From positions 45,985,291 to 46,049,290 of the forward strand of contig CP154956.1 in assembly GCA_039621445.1 (NCBI GenBank): a DNA stretch of 64,000 bases, written 5' to 3'. The stretch comes from Euglena gracilis (taxonomy: Eukaryota > Euglenida > Euglenophyceae > Euglenales). Of the stretch, positions 10,500-22,205 are shown piece after piece (within the stretch, counting starts at the first letter, position 1; the number at the start of each line of letters is the position of its first letter). Both the position numbers and the translations under genes were made by a program. Below the pieces are notes generated by a model, which was not told the origin of the DNA, did no database searches, and saw only the letters and a list, made by a program, of their open reading frames with translations.

Positions 10500-10800
10500 A
10501 TTTCACGATGGAAAATTTTCACGAGCGAATTGAATGCCCAGTCTTGCGAACCGGCGTTCTGGAACACGGCTTCACGCCCGAACCGGCGTTCTGGACACAG
10601 TTGTTGAAACCGTGGATTAGGGGCTCTGGCTTCACGCCCGAACCGGCGTTCAAAAGGAATAAAGGCCAATTTCGCCCTAAATACCCAGTTTCTGAACATT
10701 TTTGGGCATTTTTGGGATCCTTTGGGCTCATGGCCATGTCGTGATCGGCCGATTGAAGTTTTCATTCGTCTGATGCCAGGTTACCCATCAATCGAAAGGT
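10500..10800. repeat. Diverged piece of the 1148-bp unit family
   Basis: Contains three 'cgcccgaaccggcgtt' blocks and 'ttacccatcaatcgaaag', which is the reverse complement of a landmark in the tandem units. It is an old, inverted, partial copy. Confidence 0.6.
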
Positions 10801-11290
10801 TTTTTTTCAGAATTACGATTTGGAAAATTTTTTTGGTTCGACCACCCCTGGGTTTTTTCAGAATCACGGTTGGGAAATTTTGGCTGGACCCCCCCCAGAT
10901 TTTTTCAGATTTGCATTGCCGAATTTTCGGTTGGACCCCGCTGGTTTTTTTTTCCAGGATTATGGTTGGGATTTGATCCCCCCTTTTTTCAGAATTCCGG
11001 TTCGGAGATTTTGGCTGGGTTTCTTCACAAACACGGTTGAAAAAACAATTGGATGGAGCCCCCCATAGGGTTTTTCAGAAGTACGGTTGGGAAATTTTGG
11101 CTGGACCCCCCCCCCGGGAATTTTTCAAAATTGTTGGGAAATGTTAATTACAGTTGGGAAATTTTGGCCCTGGGTGTTTTCAAAATTGGTTGGACCCTCC
11201 CCTGGGTTTTTCAGAATTATGGTTAGGAAATTTTAGCTGGACCCCTTGGGTTTTTTTCGGAATTACGATTTTTGGACCCTTTTCGCAAAT
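10800..11290 (+). repeat. Degenerate tandem repeat, unit about 45-50 bp
   Basis: Roughly ten units built on 'ttttttcagaattacggttggg', 'aaattttggctggacccccc' and 'gggttttt'. Divergence between units is high. Confidence 0.7.
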
Positions 11291-11334
11291 TCCAAAATCC
11301 ACTGTTCACCTGCCATGTTGCCCCTTGATCAATA

Positions 11335-11670
11335 ACCCTTCTCAAGGGTTTTAGATGGCCTTAGATTTCAGCCCTGCTGCATGGTATTCTATTTCAGAAA
11401 ATCCCCAGATTTGGGCCAAATGGAAATTGTTGCACAAAATACCCCAATTTCTGGCCAAATACCCCCCCAAAAGTGCTCAGATATGATTGCCTCATGTCTA
11501 CAAACCATTTTGGACACTTTTTGGCACTTTTCATTTTCGGTCCCCATGACGCCGTTTTCCCGCCCAAACCGGCGTTCTTGACACCGGTTCGGCGCAGAAA
11601 TTTCTGCGCCGAACCGGCGTCCAGAACGCCGGTTCGGGCGTGAAGCCAGAGCCCCAATACACGGTTTCAA
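11335..11670 (-). repeat. Inverted diverged copy of the 1148-bp unit
   Basis: Matches the reverse complement of the tandem-unit segment with 'gaatttctgaaatagaatacca', 'ggccatctgctgaaagccctt' and the 'gccggttcggg' blocks. It shows that the unit family existed before the recent triplication. Confidence 0.75.
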
Positions 11671-11775
11671 AATGTTAAAAATTGCCGGATAAGAAAAAGT
11701 CATGACCAATCCAAAAATGCACAAAAAATCAACCAATTTTGCACACGTCAAAAATTATGGGGTCGGGGTCCTCGA

Positions 11776-11870
11776 GCCCCCCCCCATAATTGTCCCCCCC
11801 CCCAAATTGGCTAATGGGGGGTCTGAAGGAGCCTGGCCATTAGCCAAATAGGGGGGGGGGGTGAGGGTAA
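11776..11870. repeat. Poly-C/poly-G foldback with 'aattgg/ccaaat'
   Basis: C-runs with 'ataattgtcc' and 'aaattggctaatgg', then 'ccattagccaaata' and a G-run. Related to 7393-7500. Confidence 0.75.
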
Positions 11871-12129
11871 GTTCCTTGGTTCAGATTGTTTCAGACCTAC
11901 AACATTGTCCATCGGGGTCTAAATTTCAATGGTCAACTATTCATGTCCCCAAGGGCCCTATAGATATGTCCTCCATTCTCCCATTTCCTGCCTGGCAGGG
12001 GCCAACGAAAATGTCTGGCCGGGTCCAACAATTGTGTCTGACGGCTGTAAGAGGCACCCAGTCCAATAGTGCTACGGGTCCAAATAGTGCTGCACCCCCT
12101 ACCGCCGGAGGCGGCCGTCCAACAGAGCC

Positions 12130-12550
12130 ATAGTTGGCAACCTGTTTTTTTTTGGACTTTGTTTTTTTTTGTCCTTTTTATTCTAACAATGTTTTTTTTA
12201 AAAAACACACCAAAAAAAAAACAAAAAAAACACCAACAAGGTTTTGCTCGGAAAAATTTTTGAATGCATATTTTCAATCATTTTTGGCAAGTTTTGGGGC
12301 ATTTCTGCCAAATATTTCCTTAAACAAAAAATGAAAAAAGTCCTAAAGTTGCATTTTCTTGCATTTTTTGAATGTTTTTGACCATTTTTTGGGCAATTTT
12401 TGAACTTAGTAGGATTCGAAGTATGGTTTGGGTGTTTCATAACGAGTTTTTTCAATGAAATTTTCCTTTTGTTTTTTTTGATGTTTTTTTTTGGCGTTTT
12501 TTTTAAAAAAAACACGTTGTTTTGTTTTTTTTAAAAAAAAACAAAAAAAT
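12130..12550. repeat. T-run/A-run palindromes
   Basis: Several T(8)A(7-8) palindromes joined by 'acac' or 'acg' (12190-12205 and 12497-12545), with AT-rich sequence between. No exon seen. Confidence 0.5.
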
Positions 12551-12654
12551 GCCAAGTATGGCGGGTGCAATACTATTTGGGGGGGTTAGTGAATTGAGGG
12601 GTCCGATCGCCTGCCCTGTATTTTGTGGGTATACTCACGGGATAAATTGTGTAC

Positions 12655-12830
12655 CCCCACCCCCCTCAAAGTGTCCCCCCCCCAAAGTGGCCAAAAATGT
12701 TGGCAAAATTGGGTTTACCACCCTCAAAGTGGACATTTTCCTTCAGCCCCAAAGGCGCCGAAGGCCAAAATTGACACCCCAAAGTGTCCCCACACTGCCT
12801 GGAGGGTGCCACTTTGAGGGGGGGGTGAGA
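12655..12830. repeat. Poly-C/poly-G foldback with the word 'caaagtg'
   Basis: 'cccctcaaagtg' units at the left, 'cactttgagggggg' at the right, and 'ggcgccgaagg' inside. The same words make the tandem array at 33715-34365. Confidence 0.75.
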
Positions 12831-12904
12831 GTAATAGTGGGACCCTGCGCCTACCCTGTATATTGTGGGAGGGGGTCCCACATTTTTTGTTAAAACCGTT
12901 ACCC

Positions 12905-13060
12905 AAATTCACGGGCTGCCTCAAAGTAGCTCAGTGGTTCCTTATCGCAGGTGTATCCTAACGAAATTCGCGTTTTTGGTGGTCACGGGTGCGCTTTGGG
13001 GGTTTAAGGGTAAACTATAGTACACCCGTCCGTGAACGGTTCACGTCTGCCCTACCGGAG
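12905..13060. repeat. Dispersed 'ttcacgggct...ctatagtgcacccgtgaacgg' repeat, copy 1
   Basis: Shares order and words with 30270-30415, but here the 'ctatag' palindrome is degraded. I looked for a tRNA because of 'tagctcagtggtt', but no matching B box follows. Confidence 0.5.
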
Positions 13061-13094
13061 GGCGCCAAAATTCGAAGTAGGGTAAAGTCATCAC

Positions 13095-13205
13095 GGTGCA
13101 ACATCGCCGGGTTTTATTACGCTCGACGGCTGCGTTCGCCAGGTTTAATCACAGCATCCATGCCGGCGGATGCTTCAACGGCGAGCGGTAGGAACTCCGG
13201 TACTG
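13095..13205 (+). repeat. Dispersed element C, copy 2
   Basis: Matches the reverse complement of 1228-1345 over about 105 bp. Function unknown. Confidence 0.6.
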
Positions 13206-13459
13206 GAATAGTCAAGGCCGAAAAGTTTCACGTGATTGAGACAGTAATTTCTGGGAGCGTGCAAAGTTCGTTTTCACTGACTGAAAAACGGAAAATGAAC
13301 TGCTTCTGTTGCATGGGAACGGTGCGAAAGCCGGCTTGCCGGGGAATTCAAACCCACAAAGCCCCACTCGGGGGAAAAAACGGATTGCATTTGGGCTTAT
13401 TCCTCTTCAGCTTTGTCTGGAAATAAAAAGGACCAAGAAAATTTTTTGAAACCCCCCCC

Positions 13460-14580
13460 GCCCCTGCCCAAGAAAAGAAACCCTTGGCACCAAAATTGGT
13501 CCCCACCTGGGGCACCAAAACTGGTTTCCACCTGTGGCACTAAAAGTGTTCCCCAAACTGGGGGGGTCTCAAAAGAAAGCTTTCAGAACTAAAACGCAGA
13601 ACAACCAAAGCCCTTCTGGCAAAAAAAACAAACAATTGAAACAACCTTTGTTGAATGCACCAAAGGAAAGGCAAACGTCGCAACAAAGAAGATGTAATTA
13701 ACAGCGGCAGGGTCCTGTGATTTTTTCGCAAAACACCACAGGACCCTGACAAAAACATTCTGAAAGCCTTAACTTCATCACTCTTCATCTCTTCTTGGTT
13801 CTTCTGTTTCTTCACTCTTCAACCTGTGAGTTAAGGATGACAGATGAAAGACAAACATATGACATGCAATGTGGTAAAAAACATGACGCAATGTTATGCA
13901 ATGGGTTCAATTTACAGAATTGCAGTTTGAAGGCGAAGGAAAGTAAATCCGAAAGCAGGAAACCACAGAATGCAAGGCCAAAATGTCCTTAAAACGCCAG
14001 GCCCAAGACACACAGCTGCAGATGGAGCTCTGTGAAATGGCAGCAAAAGTTCCAACACTGTAAAACACGACCAGAAAACCATGATGACGCTCAGAAAATG
14101 ATATTAAAATAGGACCACAAACAGAAGACATGCCAAACAAGAGGGTGGCCCTCAAAATTAATACCCCCCCCCTAATTGACCGTGGGACCTCTCCACGGGA
14201 CCCCCCTTTTGGTCAATTAGGGGGGGGGGTCAATTAGGGGGGGGTACCGTCAATTAGGGGGGGGTACCATCAATTAGGGGGTGCTTCAGCACGGAATCCC
14301 CCCGGGTAGTCAATTAGGGGGGGGGTCGAAAAAATTTTCCCCGGGGCGATCGGTCAATTAGGGGGGGGGTCAATTAGGGGGGGGGGTGGTACTCAGGGGA
14401 CCAAATTTTGAAGAAAATGCCACATTTTTGAAAGTGGTCCAGATGCACTAGAAAAGACCAGTAGAATAATTCTTCAAAACGACACCTTTGGATGGGCATA
14501 CCTGCTTCAATCTTCAAACTATCCAATACCAGTGCATTCAGTAACCATCAAATAGCTTGTACCTGAAGTTAGAATAAAGA
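13460..14580 (-). repeat. Dispersed repeat B, copy 1 (inverted)
   Basis: The reverse complement matches 25560-26640 from the 'gcaccaaaattggt' end, through the inner hairpin 'cagggtcctgtg...cacaggaccctg', to the 'gtggtccagatgca' end. A poly-C/poly-G foldback (14160-14395) has been inserted into this copy. No protein is supported. Confidence 0.8.
14160..14395. repeat. Poly-C/poly-G foldback with the word 'taattgac/gtcaatta'
   Basis: C-run plus 'ctaattgacc', then six copies of 'gtcaattaggggggg' separated by short spacers. It lies inside repeat B copy 1, so it is younger than that copy. Confidence 0.85.
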
Positions 14581-14897
14581 TAAGCAACAAATTCCGAGGA
14601 AGAGACACCCGCCAAAGACCCAATTAGGAAGTCCTTGGAGTTGTCGCTTGCGCTAGCATAGGCTGATCCTAATTCGAACCTGCATGAACCGGCGTGCTAC
14701 CCGCCGTGAACCTGCATGAAAATATGGTGAAACCGTGTTCGTCAGGCTTTTTCACGGCAAAAATCATGTGCGAATTAAAAGGATTCTGATATTAGGCCCC
14801 GCAGAATATGGCCACCCCCGGTATAGTACACCCGGGAACGGAATATGCATTGTTTTCCGTTTTGTTTTTGTCGTCTTTTCTTAATCCCCACAGCCCA

Positions 14898-15100
14898 ATG
14901 AAGCACCTTGTCAATCTGATGGAAGCCCAGATGCCCCAGCCCCCCCAAGTAGACGCCTTTTTGACAGTTTTACGTGGTGCCGAATCCTTAGGAGATGCAG
15001 CAGTGGATGCCCTTTTGGGCTCCACATGCGGTCGTCAAAGACGAAGCGTGAACAACGACCGCGCACTCCCACGCCACCCCCAGGCCTGGTGACACTCAGT
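14898..15100 (+). pseudogene. Recombinase-like module, fragment (copy v)
   Basis: The frame starts at an ATG right after 'atccccacagccca', a likely acceptor. Its first about 45 residues follow the pattern of the other modules: a short Met start, N-L-M, then MPQPPQVDAFLTVL, then a VDAL-G region at the place of VDPLHG. The rest degenerates. It is a fragment only. Confidence 0.4.
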
Positions 15101-15208
15101 GTGGTGCCAAAGTCCTTTTTACGAATAAAAGACCATTCAGACAATTCGACGCCGTCTTAAAAGTCTTTTTCCGTCTTTTTCTTCGGGAAAAAAACACGAC
15201 AGTTTTTT

Positions 15209-15600
15209 CAGTCAAGCGGACAGAGGGCCGGCCTCGATCGGTACCATCCGTCAGACGCGCGGGTTCGATTCCCGGATCGGACCAGCCACGGCATCGCGAC
15301 GCTGCCGGGCGGGGTAAGGAATGGCCGCTGTACGGCGGGAGTTCCGATGGCGTCGCTGGTGGGCAAACAGATCGGTGGATCGTCCCACTGTGCCCGACGG
15401 GTGAGCGCCGTAACCATGTGTTACGGCGGTTGCCTGCCTTGCATCGTAGCATCACTTGGCTTCGGCCTACAGCTTGGCAAGGTAGACAACACGCACCCGT
15501 TGGATACGGTGGTTCGAGACCCTGGTCGGGGATGGAGGACCTCGAGTGCCTCGTACCCCAGGGCTAATGCCCCCCGGCGGAGTGTAGCTCCACGGGCGAG
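15209..15600 (+). mobile_element. tRNA-related SINE-like element, copy 1
   Basis: The head contains 'agtcaagcgg' and a good B box 'ggttcgattcc' about 50 bp later, like a tRNA-derived pol III promoter, but the acceptor stem does not pair. A GC-rich body follows to 'gtagctccacgggcgaga'. It is flanked by 'aacacgacagtt'. Open frames inside are shared only because the copies are similar. Confidence 0.65.
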
Positions 15601-15698
15601 AAATACTAAGTGGAACGACCAGGAAGGACAGAGTGTGTGCAATTACAGTAGAGAAACTGTCCGCGAAGCAGTTGATAGTGAAACACGACAGTTGCGTT

Positions 15699-16090
15699 AG
15701 TCAAGCGGACAGAGGGCCGGCCTCGATCGGTACCATCCGTCAGACGCGCGGGTTCGATTCCCGGATCGGACCAGCCACGGCATCGCGACGCTGCCGGGCG
15801 GGGTAAGGAATGGCCGCTGTACGGCGGGAGTTCCGATGGCGTCGCTGGTGGGCAAACAGATCGGTGGATCGTCCCACCGTGCCCGACGGGTGAGCGCCGT
15901 AACCATGTGTTACGGCGGTTGCCTGCCTTGCATCGTAGCATCATCTGGCTTCGGCCTACAGCTCGGCAAGGTAGACAACACGCACCCGTTGGATACGGTG
16001 GTTCGAGACCCTGGTCGGGGATGGAGGACCTCGAGTGCCTCGTACCCCAGGGCTAATGCCCCCCGGCGGAGTGTAGCTCCACGGGCGAGA
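15699..16090 (+). mobile_element. tRNA-related SINE-like element, copy 2
   Basis: Nearly identical to copy 1, starting 489 bp after it, with the same head, body and end and the same 'aaacacgacagtt' in front. Confidence 0.65.
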
Positions 16091-16138
16091 AAGGAAACAC
16101 GAGAAAGTATAACCGGTACTACGAGACACTCTTTTTGG

Positions 16139-16592
16139 AGTTTCTCGCCTGTGGAGCTACACTCCGCCAGGGGGCATTAGCCCTAGGGTTCGAGGCACTC
16201 GAAGTCCTCCATCCCTTGCCTCAGCTCCTGATGCTTGGCGATGGCGTGCTTGATAGGGGTTGCTTGTCCTTGGTGTCACTGCTCGGCCGAAGCCGCAATG
16301 GTTTAATCGTGACACGTCAGGTAGGCAACCGCCGGTGAACCGATGGTTCACCGGCCCTTACCCATCAGGCACGCCAGGGTCGAGCCTCTGGTTGCTGATT
16401 TCCACCACGGCGCCATCGGAACTTCCCGCCGTACGGCGGCCATTCCTTACCCCGCCTGGCAGCGCCGTATGCCATGGCTGGTTCAAGTCCCGTGCACTCC
16501 CGGCTCGGAGTTTAGCTCATCGGGACTCGAACCCGCGCGTCCAGAAGATGGTACCGATCGAAGCCGGCCCTCTGTCCGCTGGACTAACGCAG
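16139..16592 (-). mobile_element. tRNA-related SINE-like element, copy 3 (inverted, diverged)
   Basis: The reverse complement matches the head ('gttagtccagcggacagagg') and body of copies 1 and 2. A stretch in the middle (about 16220-16390) differs, and the B-box region is altered. Copies 2 and 3 face each other tail to tail. Confidence 0.6.
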
Positions 16593-16700
16593 GGATGAGC
16601 ACTACGAGACACGACAGTTTTAATCATTCGCGGCGATCGCGGCCGGAAGGACTTCCTAATTGGGAGTAAAACTTCACCCCAGTAAAAAGTTCACCCCAGC

Positions 16701-18734
16701 ATGGCCCCAATTCTTTCCTCCGCCAGGCTGACACCTCTGCGAAAACAGAACAAACAAAGAGCAGTGGAAGAGGATGCTTTTGGAAACCTTGTGGAGCACA
16801 CGGTGTGTGATGAGGACACTCGCCCAATCGCAGCAGGTGAAACCCTCCGCCGATTGGTTGGCAAATGTATCATGCGTCATCCCACAGTGGTAAACGCTTT
16901 GAAAGAACTGAGTCCTCCACAATGTGGCGTTGGTGTGCCGAACGCTTGTCCACTGATCGCAATGGGAATCCAACAAATGGTGGACACTCTGCACTCGGAC
17001 AGAGACAATCGCTAGGGGCTGCTTCAAGTGGATTTCAGGAATGCCTTCAACTCTTTGTCACGGGAAAAAATCCTGCAATCCATCCTCAGACGATGCCCAG
17101 AAGTGTGCCCTTGGCGGTATTTAGATGACGCCCATCTGCTGGGATCACCAGCCCAACTACACAATGCCCTTGCATTTCTGATTCGCGAGGCAGCCGCGCT
17201 TGGGTTGGCCGCGAACCCCGCAAAATGTCGCTTGTGGGGACCAGCGTTCACATCAACAGAAGGTGTCCCTTGCATTCCTCCTGGAACGCCGCAGGACAGC
17301 CCCCTACATCAAATACCATTGACCGCCTTTGTTGCCGGTTCAGGTTTGAAGGTTTTGGGGGTCCCTGTCCACCACCCCCAAGATGACCGCTTCTGTGAAG
17401 AAGTTTGGAATAAGCGCATTGAAGACATCCGACGTTCCTGCACGGTACTTCAGCACCTACCTCAATCGCATGTGCAATTCACCTTGCTTCGTTTTTGTTT
17501 ATCTGCTTGCAAAGTGAATGACCTCTTGCGCGCCTGCAAAATCACCTCTGCAACAGCGGCATGCAAGACATTGTCGGGAATTATTCGGGAAACATTCAGC
17601 AGCATGGTCGGCTCCCCTTGCACCCCAGAAGAATGGTTGCAAGTTTCCCTGGCCATCAGATGCGGTGGACTGGGAATCTCCGATCCACTGTTTCAACGTG
17701 CGCCCGCCAGATTGTCTCAAGTGGTGGACTTCTGTCGAAGAGCTCCCTCTGTCTTGGGCCTGCCCGCTGCCATGGACATCCTTCCCAAAGACGTTGACGA
17801 TTGTTTACGGACAGCCCTCAATGAACTCGGTCAAATGGCCCCACTGCCACAATGGGCCGGTGACAAAAACTTGATCCCGCAGGCACAGTCTCCACACAAT
17901 TCACAACGTTGGTGGAATCAGCAAAGCATGCTTGCCCGCCAGAAAACACTTCGGGACACTTTGAATGGACCTGGTGCTGTACGCTTTGCAAGCCAATGCC
18001 AACCACACGCTATGGCATGGGCCGCTTTGACACTATCTCAAGGACTCCGCACCCTGTTACCCACGGCTGAATTCCGCTGCACACTTCGTTGGTCCCTCGG
18101 AATGACTCTCACACCAACGGAATCCGATCCCAACCTCTGTCCCAAATGCTTTGGACAATCAGATTTTCTCGGACATCACCTCGTTTGCTGCAAATCAAAC
18201 TTCATTACCCGGCGGCACGGGGCTGTCCAAGATTTTCTGACAACCACAACACAGAAGGCAGGATTTACAGCCCGTAAAGAACAACGACTTGATGACCGTT
18301 CCCGCCCTGGGGATATCTTCATTCCTCGCTTGGACAGTGATGGACCCGTTGCAGTGGATGTGACAGTCCGCCACACCCTTGCACAAAGTCATCCGCTACG
18401 AAGTGCAGAGAGCCTGTCACAATGGCAAACACGACAGGAAGCTGAAAAGCATGCCAAATATGATGCAACATGCCAACAACTGGGCTGGCGGTTGATGCCA
18501 TTCGTCATGGATTGCTACGGGGACATGGGACAAGAAGCGCGCTCCTTGATGGCCACCCTCCTCAAAACCCTTCTGGGGCAGCGGGAAGGGTGGCAACGGC
18601 GGGCCGCAGAAGATATTTGGCAAGGCCTGTCCTTCACACTGATCAGAGAAATCAGCAGACAGCTCGTTTGGAGCTTGTATTCTTCCAAGGATGAGATCAC
18701 CCTGTCTTCTGCCCACTCACCATATTCTGTCTGA
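16701..18734 (+). mobile_element. Non-LTR retrotransposon protein (RT + zinc finger + restriction-like endonuclease), element 1
   Basis: One frame from 16701 to the TGA at 18734, broken by a single TAG at 17013-17015. RT start: LTPLRK and RPIAAGETLRRLVGK. RT motif A is LQVDFRNAFN, just after the TAG. Motif C is YLDD (near 17127). Motif B (GxxQGDPLGP, present in element 2) is missing: about 54 residues are gone in frame between PEVCPW and YLDD. Near the C-terminus is a CPKC...H...CC zinc-binding motif. A restriction-like endonuclease pattern follows: RPGDIFIP, then VAVDVTVRHT, then E/K residues and a PFVMDCYGDMG block. This order is typical of R2/CRE-type, RLE-bearing non-LTR elements. The N-terminal region before RT is not seen (5' truncation likely). 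Because of the TAG and the lost motif B it cannot be active. Confidence 0.85.
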
Positions 18735-19118
18735 AGGCCAAGCCAAAGGCAAATCAATGAGTCACATAGACGCACGCGCAGAGAAACTAAACACAAATAA
18801 AGCCAAAACCCGGCACAAACACGCCATCCGGTGGCAAAAGAGGAACAAACACCCCCCACCCCGCCCTCCCCGCCCGATATATATTGAAGGTGACCTTTGC
18901 TCATCTTCCGCTAACCGCTGACCTCCGCACCCTGAACAAGTATCCCTCAGCACTCTTTTGTACATTACACCCAGAGTATAAGCTACCCGCGACCTGTGGC
19001 GGCACAGGGAGTCACAAGGGGGTTCCTCTTGTGGCGAGGGCCAAAAGAGACGTTACCCTGGGCCCGGGGCACGGTTTGGGCGAAGCTGTGCTACCCACCG
19101 TGAAATGAAAAATAAAAC

Positions 19119-19905
19119 TGGTGTGTTCTCCCCCTTGAAATTCGTTGTTTTTCTTTGTCTGGAACTCAGAATCCAACTATTTGAAGGATAAGGAATATAT
19201 TGATGCAGTATTTATTGAATGTCGAAGCAGGTATGCCCCCCTGAAGATGGCTTTTGAAGAATTGTTCTCCTGGTCTTTTCTGGTGCATCCAGACCACTTT
19301 CAAAAATTTGCCATTTTTTCCAAAATACTCTCCGCTGGGTGACAATTTTGAGTGCCACCCTCTTGTGTGGCAGGTCTTCTATTGTGCGTTCTGTTTTTCT
19401 ATCATTTTCTGGCGCTCCATATGGTTTTCTGGTGCTGTTTTACATGAAGGAACTTTTGCTTCCATTTCACAGAGAACACTTCCTGCAGCTCTGTCTTTGA
19501 CCTGTGTTTTGGGGAGTGTTTTCACCTGGCATTGTGTGCTTTTAATTTTAGGACATGTGGCTTCATTCTGGGATTTTGCCAGATTTGCCATTGTCCCATT
19601 TGTCCGTCATCCATGTGTTTCATGTATGATTCTTCCACTCACAGGTTCTACGTGTAGAATGTGAAGTTCAGTCAAAGAAGTTACAAAAGAAGAAGAAGAA
19701 GTGAAGGTGTTGGCAGCTGTTGTCAGGGTCCTGTGGTGTTTTGCAGAAAAAAACACAGGACTCTGTTGTTGTTAATTGCGCACTTTCATTTTTTGTTTCA
19801 TCTTTGCTTGTTTTGTGTTTGCAGCTTTTGTCTTCCCGGAATTTTTATCTGTCAAAAGGGTTTTCTTCTTGAAGTATGTTCTGAAAACTGCCCCCAGTGT
19901 CAGGC
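19119..19905 (+). repeat. Dispersed repeat B, copy 2
   Basis: Similarity to 25560-26400 starts at 'gtgttc...' and runs through 'ttgaaggataaggaat', 'ggtcttttct', 'ccgctgggtgacaattttgag' and the inner 'cagggtcctgtggtgtttt' hairpin. It begins about 385 bp after the stop codon of retrotransposon 1. Confidence 0.8.
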
Positions 19906-19930
19906 AGGGCTGTGTGGGAGGAGCCCAAAC

Positions 19931-19978
19931 CGCGGTTATCACCGCGGTTACACCGCGGTTACACCGCGGTTACGTGGG
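19931..19978 (+). repeat. 'caccgcggtta' 11-bp tandem array 1
   Basis: Four units of 'accgcggttac', each containing the palindrome 'aaccgcggtt'. A second array is at 20699-20745. Confidence 0.9.
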
Positions 19979-20049
19979 CAAGGCGCCTTGAAAAGTGGTG
20001 GAGGTAGAGTTCGACATTCTCTTTCAACTCACACGATGAGCTTGGTTTG

Positions 20050-20690
20050 AATTCCCCCTATCGACAATTGCTCTCTTAAGCTCATAGTGGTTGCATCCTT
20101 TTTCAAAAAAAAATACAAACTTCAGGTTCAGCCCCCTCTTTTGGAATACTTGAGTTCTAAAAAAAATAGAGTAAAAGCGACCCTCCACCGACCCACACAT
20201 GGAGGGTTTCCAGATCCGGGTTGGAGCCAAAAATGGCAACTAATTAGGAAATGGCACACAATTTAGGAATCAAAATTGCCAAAAATGTGGGATAAATTCC
20301 TAATTGTATCTATTTTTTTTCGCAAAAGTTCTAAAAATAGGTTACATGTGACGTTGTATGTGAGGTCACGCTGGTCACACGTGACCGTCAAAGCTGCCAC
20401 ATTCCCCCCGTGACAGACCCCCCATTCGTGCCCCCCCCCTACGCGCTTCATACACCCTCATTGTATGAAAATTGAAGATTCGTTTCGCGGGGTAACGAGG
20501 GGGGGGCAGGGGGGGTCGTCCCCAAAAATTCCGGTTCTCCGTTCCCCCCTGTAAGACCCCCCCTCAAGAGCTGAAATCCCACGGCAGGGGAGGTCTTATA
20601 TGGGGGGCATGGTATTCTGGTGGTTTGTTTACCCCCCCCATCAGCCGACCCCCTCTGCAGGAAGCGTTGGGTTGATACTAATACATTTGT
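20050..20690. other. No gene recognised
   Basis: AT-rich sequence with a few 'aattaggaa' units (20240-20300) and poly-C stretches at 20420-20450 and 20500-20640. Nothing coding is supported. Confidence 0.4.
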
Positions 20691-20698
20691 TCTTGTTC

Positions 20699-20745
20699 TC
20701 ACCGCGGTTACACCGCAGTTACACCGCGGTTACACCGCGGTTATC
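20699..20745 (+). repeat. 'caccgcggtta' 11-bp tandem array 2
   Basis: Same unit and orientation as 19931-19978; one unit reads 'accgcagtt'. Confidence 0.9.
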
Positions 20746-21439
20746 TGGGCTCCTCCGTGGGAATCCCCTCAACCTGGGGGTTCCAAACCCCCCCCCCACC
20801 AGGGCTTTCCGTATTCCTGGCGGCGTGAGCAATTTTTTGTGGCGTGGTGAGCGGTGGGTTTGCCCCCCCCCCTGCAAAAATTTGCTTCCCAAAGCCACCA
20901 GCTTGAAATCCCAGTTTCTTCCGATAAAGTTTTTTCACGGAAAATCCCCTGGCCGTGGGCGCTTCGGCTGGACTCCTTCCTAACTGCGAACAGAAAATTT
21001 TCTTAGCTCTACGACTGTGCCAAAGTCGTTTCAACACTGGAATTTTGTACAGCAAGTTCCCCAGGGCGTCCGCTTGGAAGGCCTCCCTTAGCTGGCAAGA
21101 CGTCGAGCCCCCTATGTCTTTTTCCATACTGTCGAAAACCCGTCTTTTTGATTTTCGACGACGGTTTTAAACTGATTTAAAACGATGTTTTAAACGACTG
21201 ATAAAAGACGAGGCCCACACTGGTGACACTACCAGCGTCACCAACTCCTCCGGAGTCACCGCATTGGCGCGTCCTCATTTGTAGACCCCACATACATACT
21301 CTCTCTTCAGTTTGCGGCCGGCCGTGATCAATTTCGATTCCGAGGACTCCTTGTCCTTGGGAGGCTAAGCACAGCGGGGGGGGGGGGGGCTGGGGGGGGG
21401 GCGAGCGGCCGCACGGGGGGGCCCCCCCGAGCGGCGCAC

Positions 21440-21905
21440 CTAGCCTGCTTGGACTTGGGGGAGTTGCTGACACAGCCATCCGAGAAGGACTGGTTGACGG
21501 CAGAGCAACGCCGTGCTCTGGAGGCACAGGTTTTGTCTATTTACAAAAGCATTTTTAATTCCTTTACCTTTTCAAGATTGCCGATCTGCTGCGCAGGCGT
21601 CGCGTGAAGGTCGAGGATATGGCGCCGCGGATGACGCTGCGAGCTCCTCGCGGAACGCGGCAAAGTGGTCGGCTTACCTCAATTGGCACGCTGCCCCTGC
21701 GCCGGAGGGCGCAACAAGCAGGACCTCACCATCTTCTTGTGCTTCGCCCTCTTGGTCCCTTCCTCCCCCTTCCTCTGTCGTGGGAGTCCGAATCTGTCCG
21801 CTGTCCTTTCCGTCTTCCCCCCAGCGCCTCCATCCGTCATGTTGTGTCCGCGTTGTGGTGTGCGTGCTTTTGGTGACACCCATCTGATGATCCGCGTCGT
21901 GCTCT
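21440..21905 (+). pseudogene. Recombinase-element-related coding fragment (copy vi)
   Basis: A first exon-like piece encodes LLTQPSEKDWLTAEQRRALE and may end at a GT at 21529. An acceptor-like 'ccttttcaag' follows. The next piece, in one frame, holds SSSRNAAKWSAYLNW, which parallels ARNVARWSTWANF in copies ii and iii, and LTQPS is also shared with copy ii. The 3' part (21735-21800) resembles the inverted repeat around the tyrosine-recombinase domain at 52.7-53.1 kb. It is a degraded relative; poly-G (21376-21425) lies just before it. Confidence 0.35.
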
Positions 21906-21959
21906 AAAAAAGGCGTGTATTTGTGAGGGTTGTCGTTGAGTCTCCAAATGCCTTTGTTG

Positions 21960-22205
21960 AGCCAACAAAGGGGGGTTGGTACGCCGTGGCGAGGGGGTCC
22001 GAATAGGGGGGGGGAGGGGGGGAAATGGCGTGGCGAGGGGGTCGTCGACTAGGGGGGGAGGAGGGGTGTACCATGGTCGCCAACAAAATTTTCGTTCAAA
22101 AAATCGCGAAAAGCGACGGTGGCGTGGCTGGGGGGGGGGGGGGGGGGGAGGGGGGTAAATGGCGTGGCGAGGCCCTCGGAGAGGGGGGGGGGAGGGGTGT
22201 ACCAA
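21960..22205 (+). repeat. G-rich tandem 'aatggcgtggcgagggggtc' repeat
   Basis: Three or four diverged units with poly-G runs. No gene. Confidence 0.7.

Noticed and set aside
12920-12960. tRNA gene starting at 'tagctcagtggtt'
   Set aside because: No B box or acceptor stem at the right distance.
15209-15290. A functional tRNA gene
   Set aside because: The B box is good, but the acceptor and other stems do not pair and the sequence is repeated with a long non-tRNA body, so a tRNA-derived SINE is more likely.
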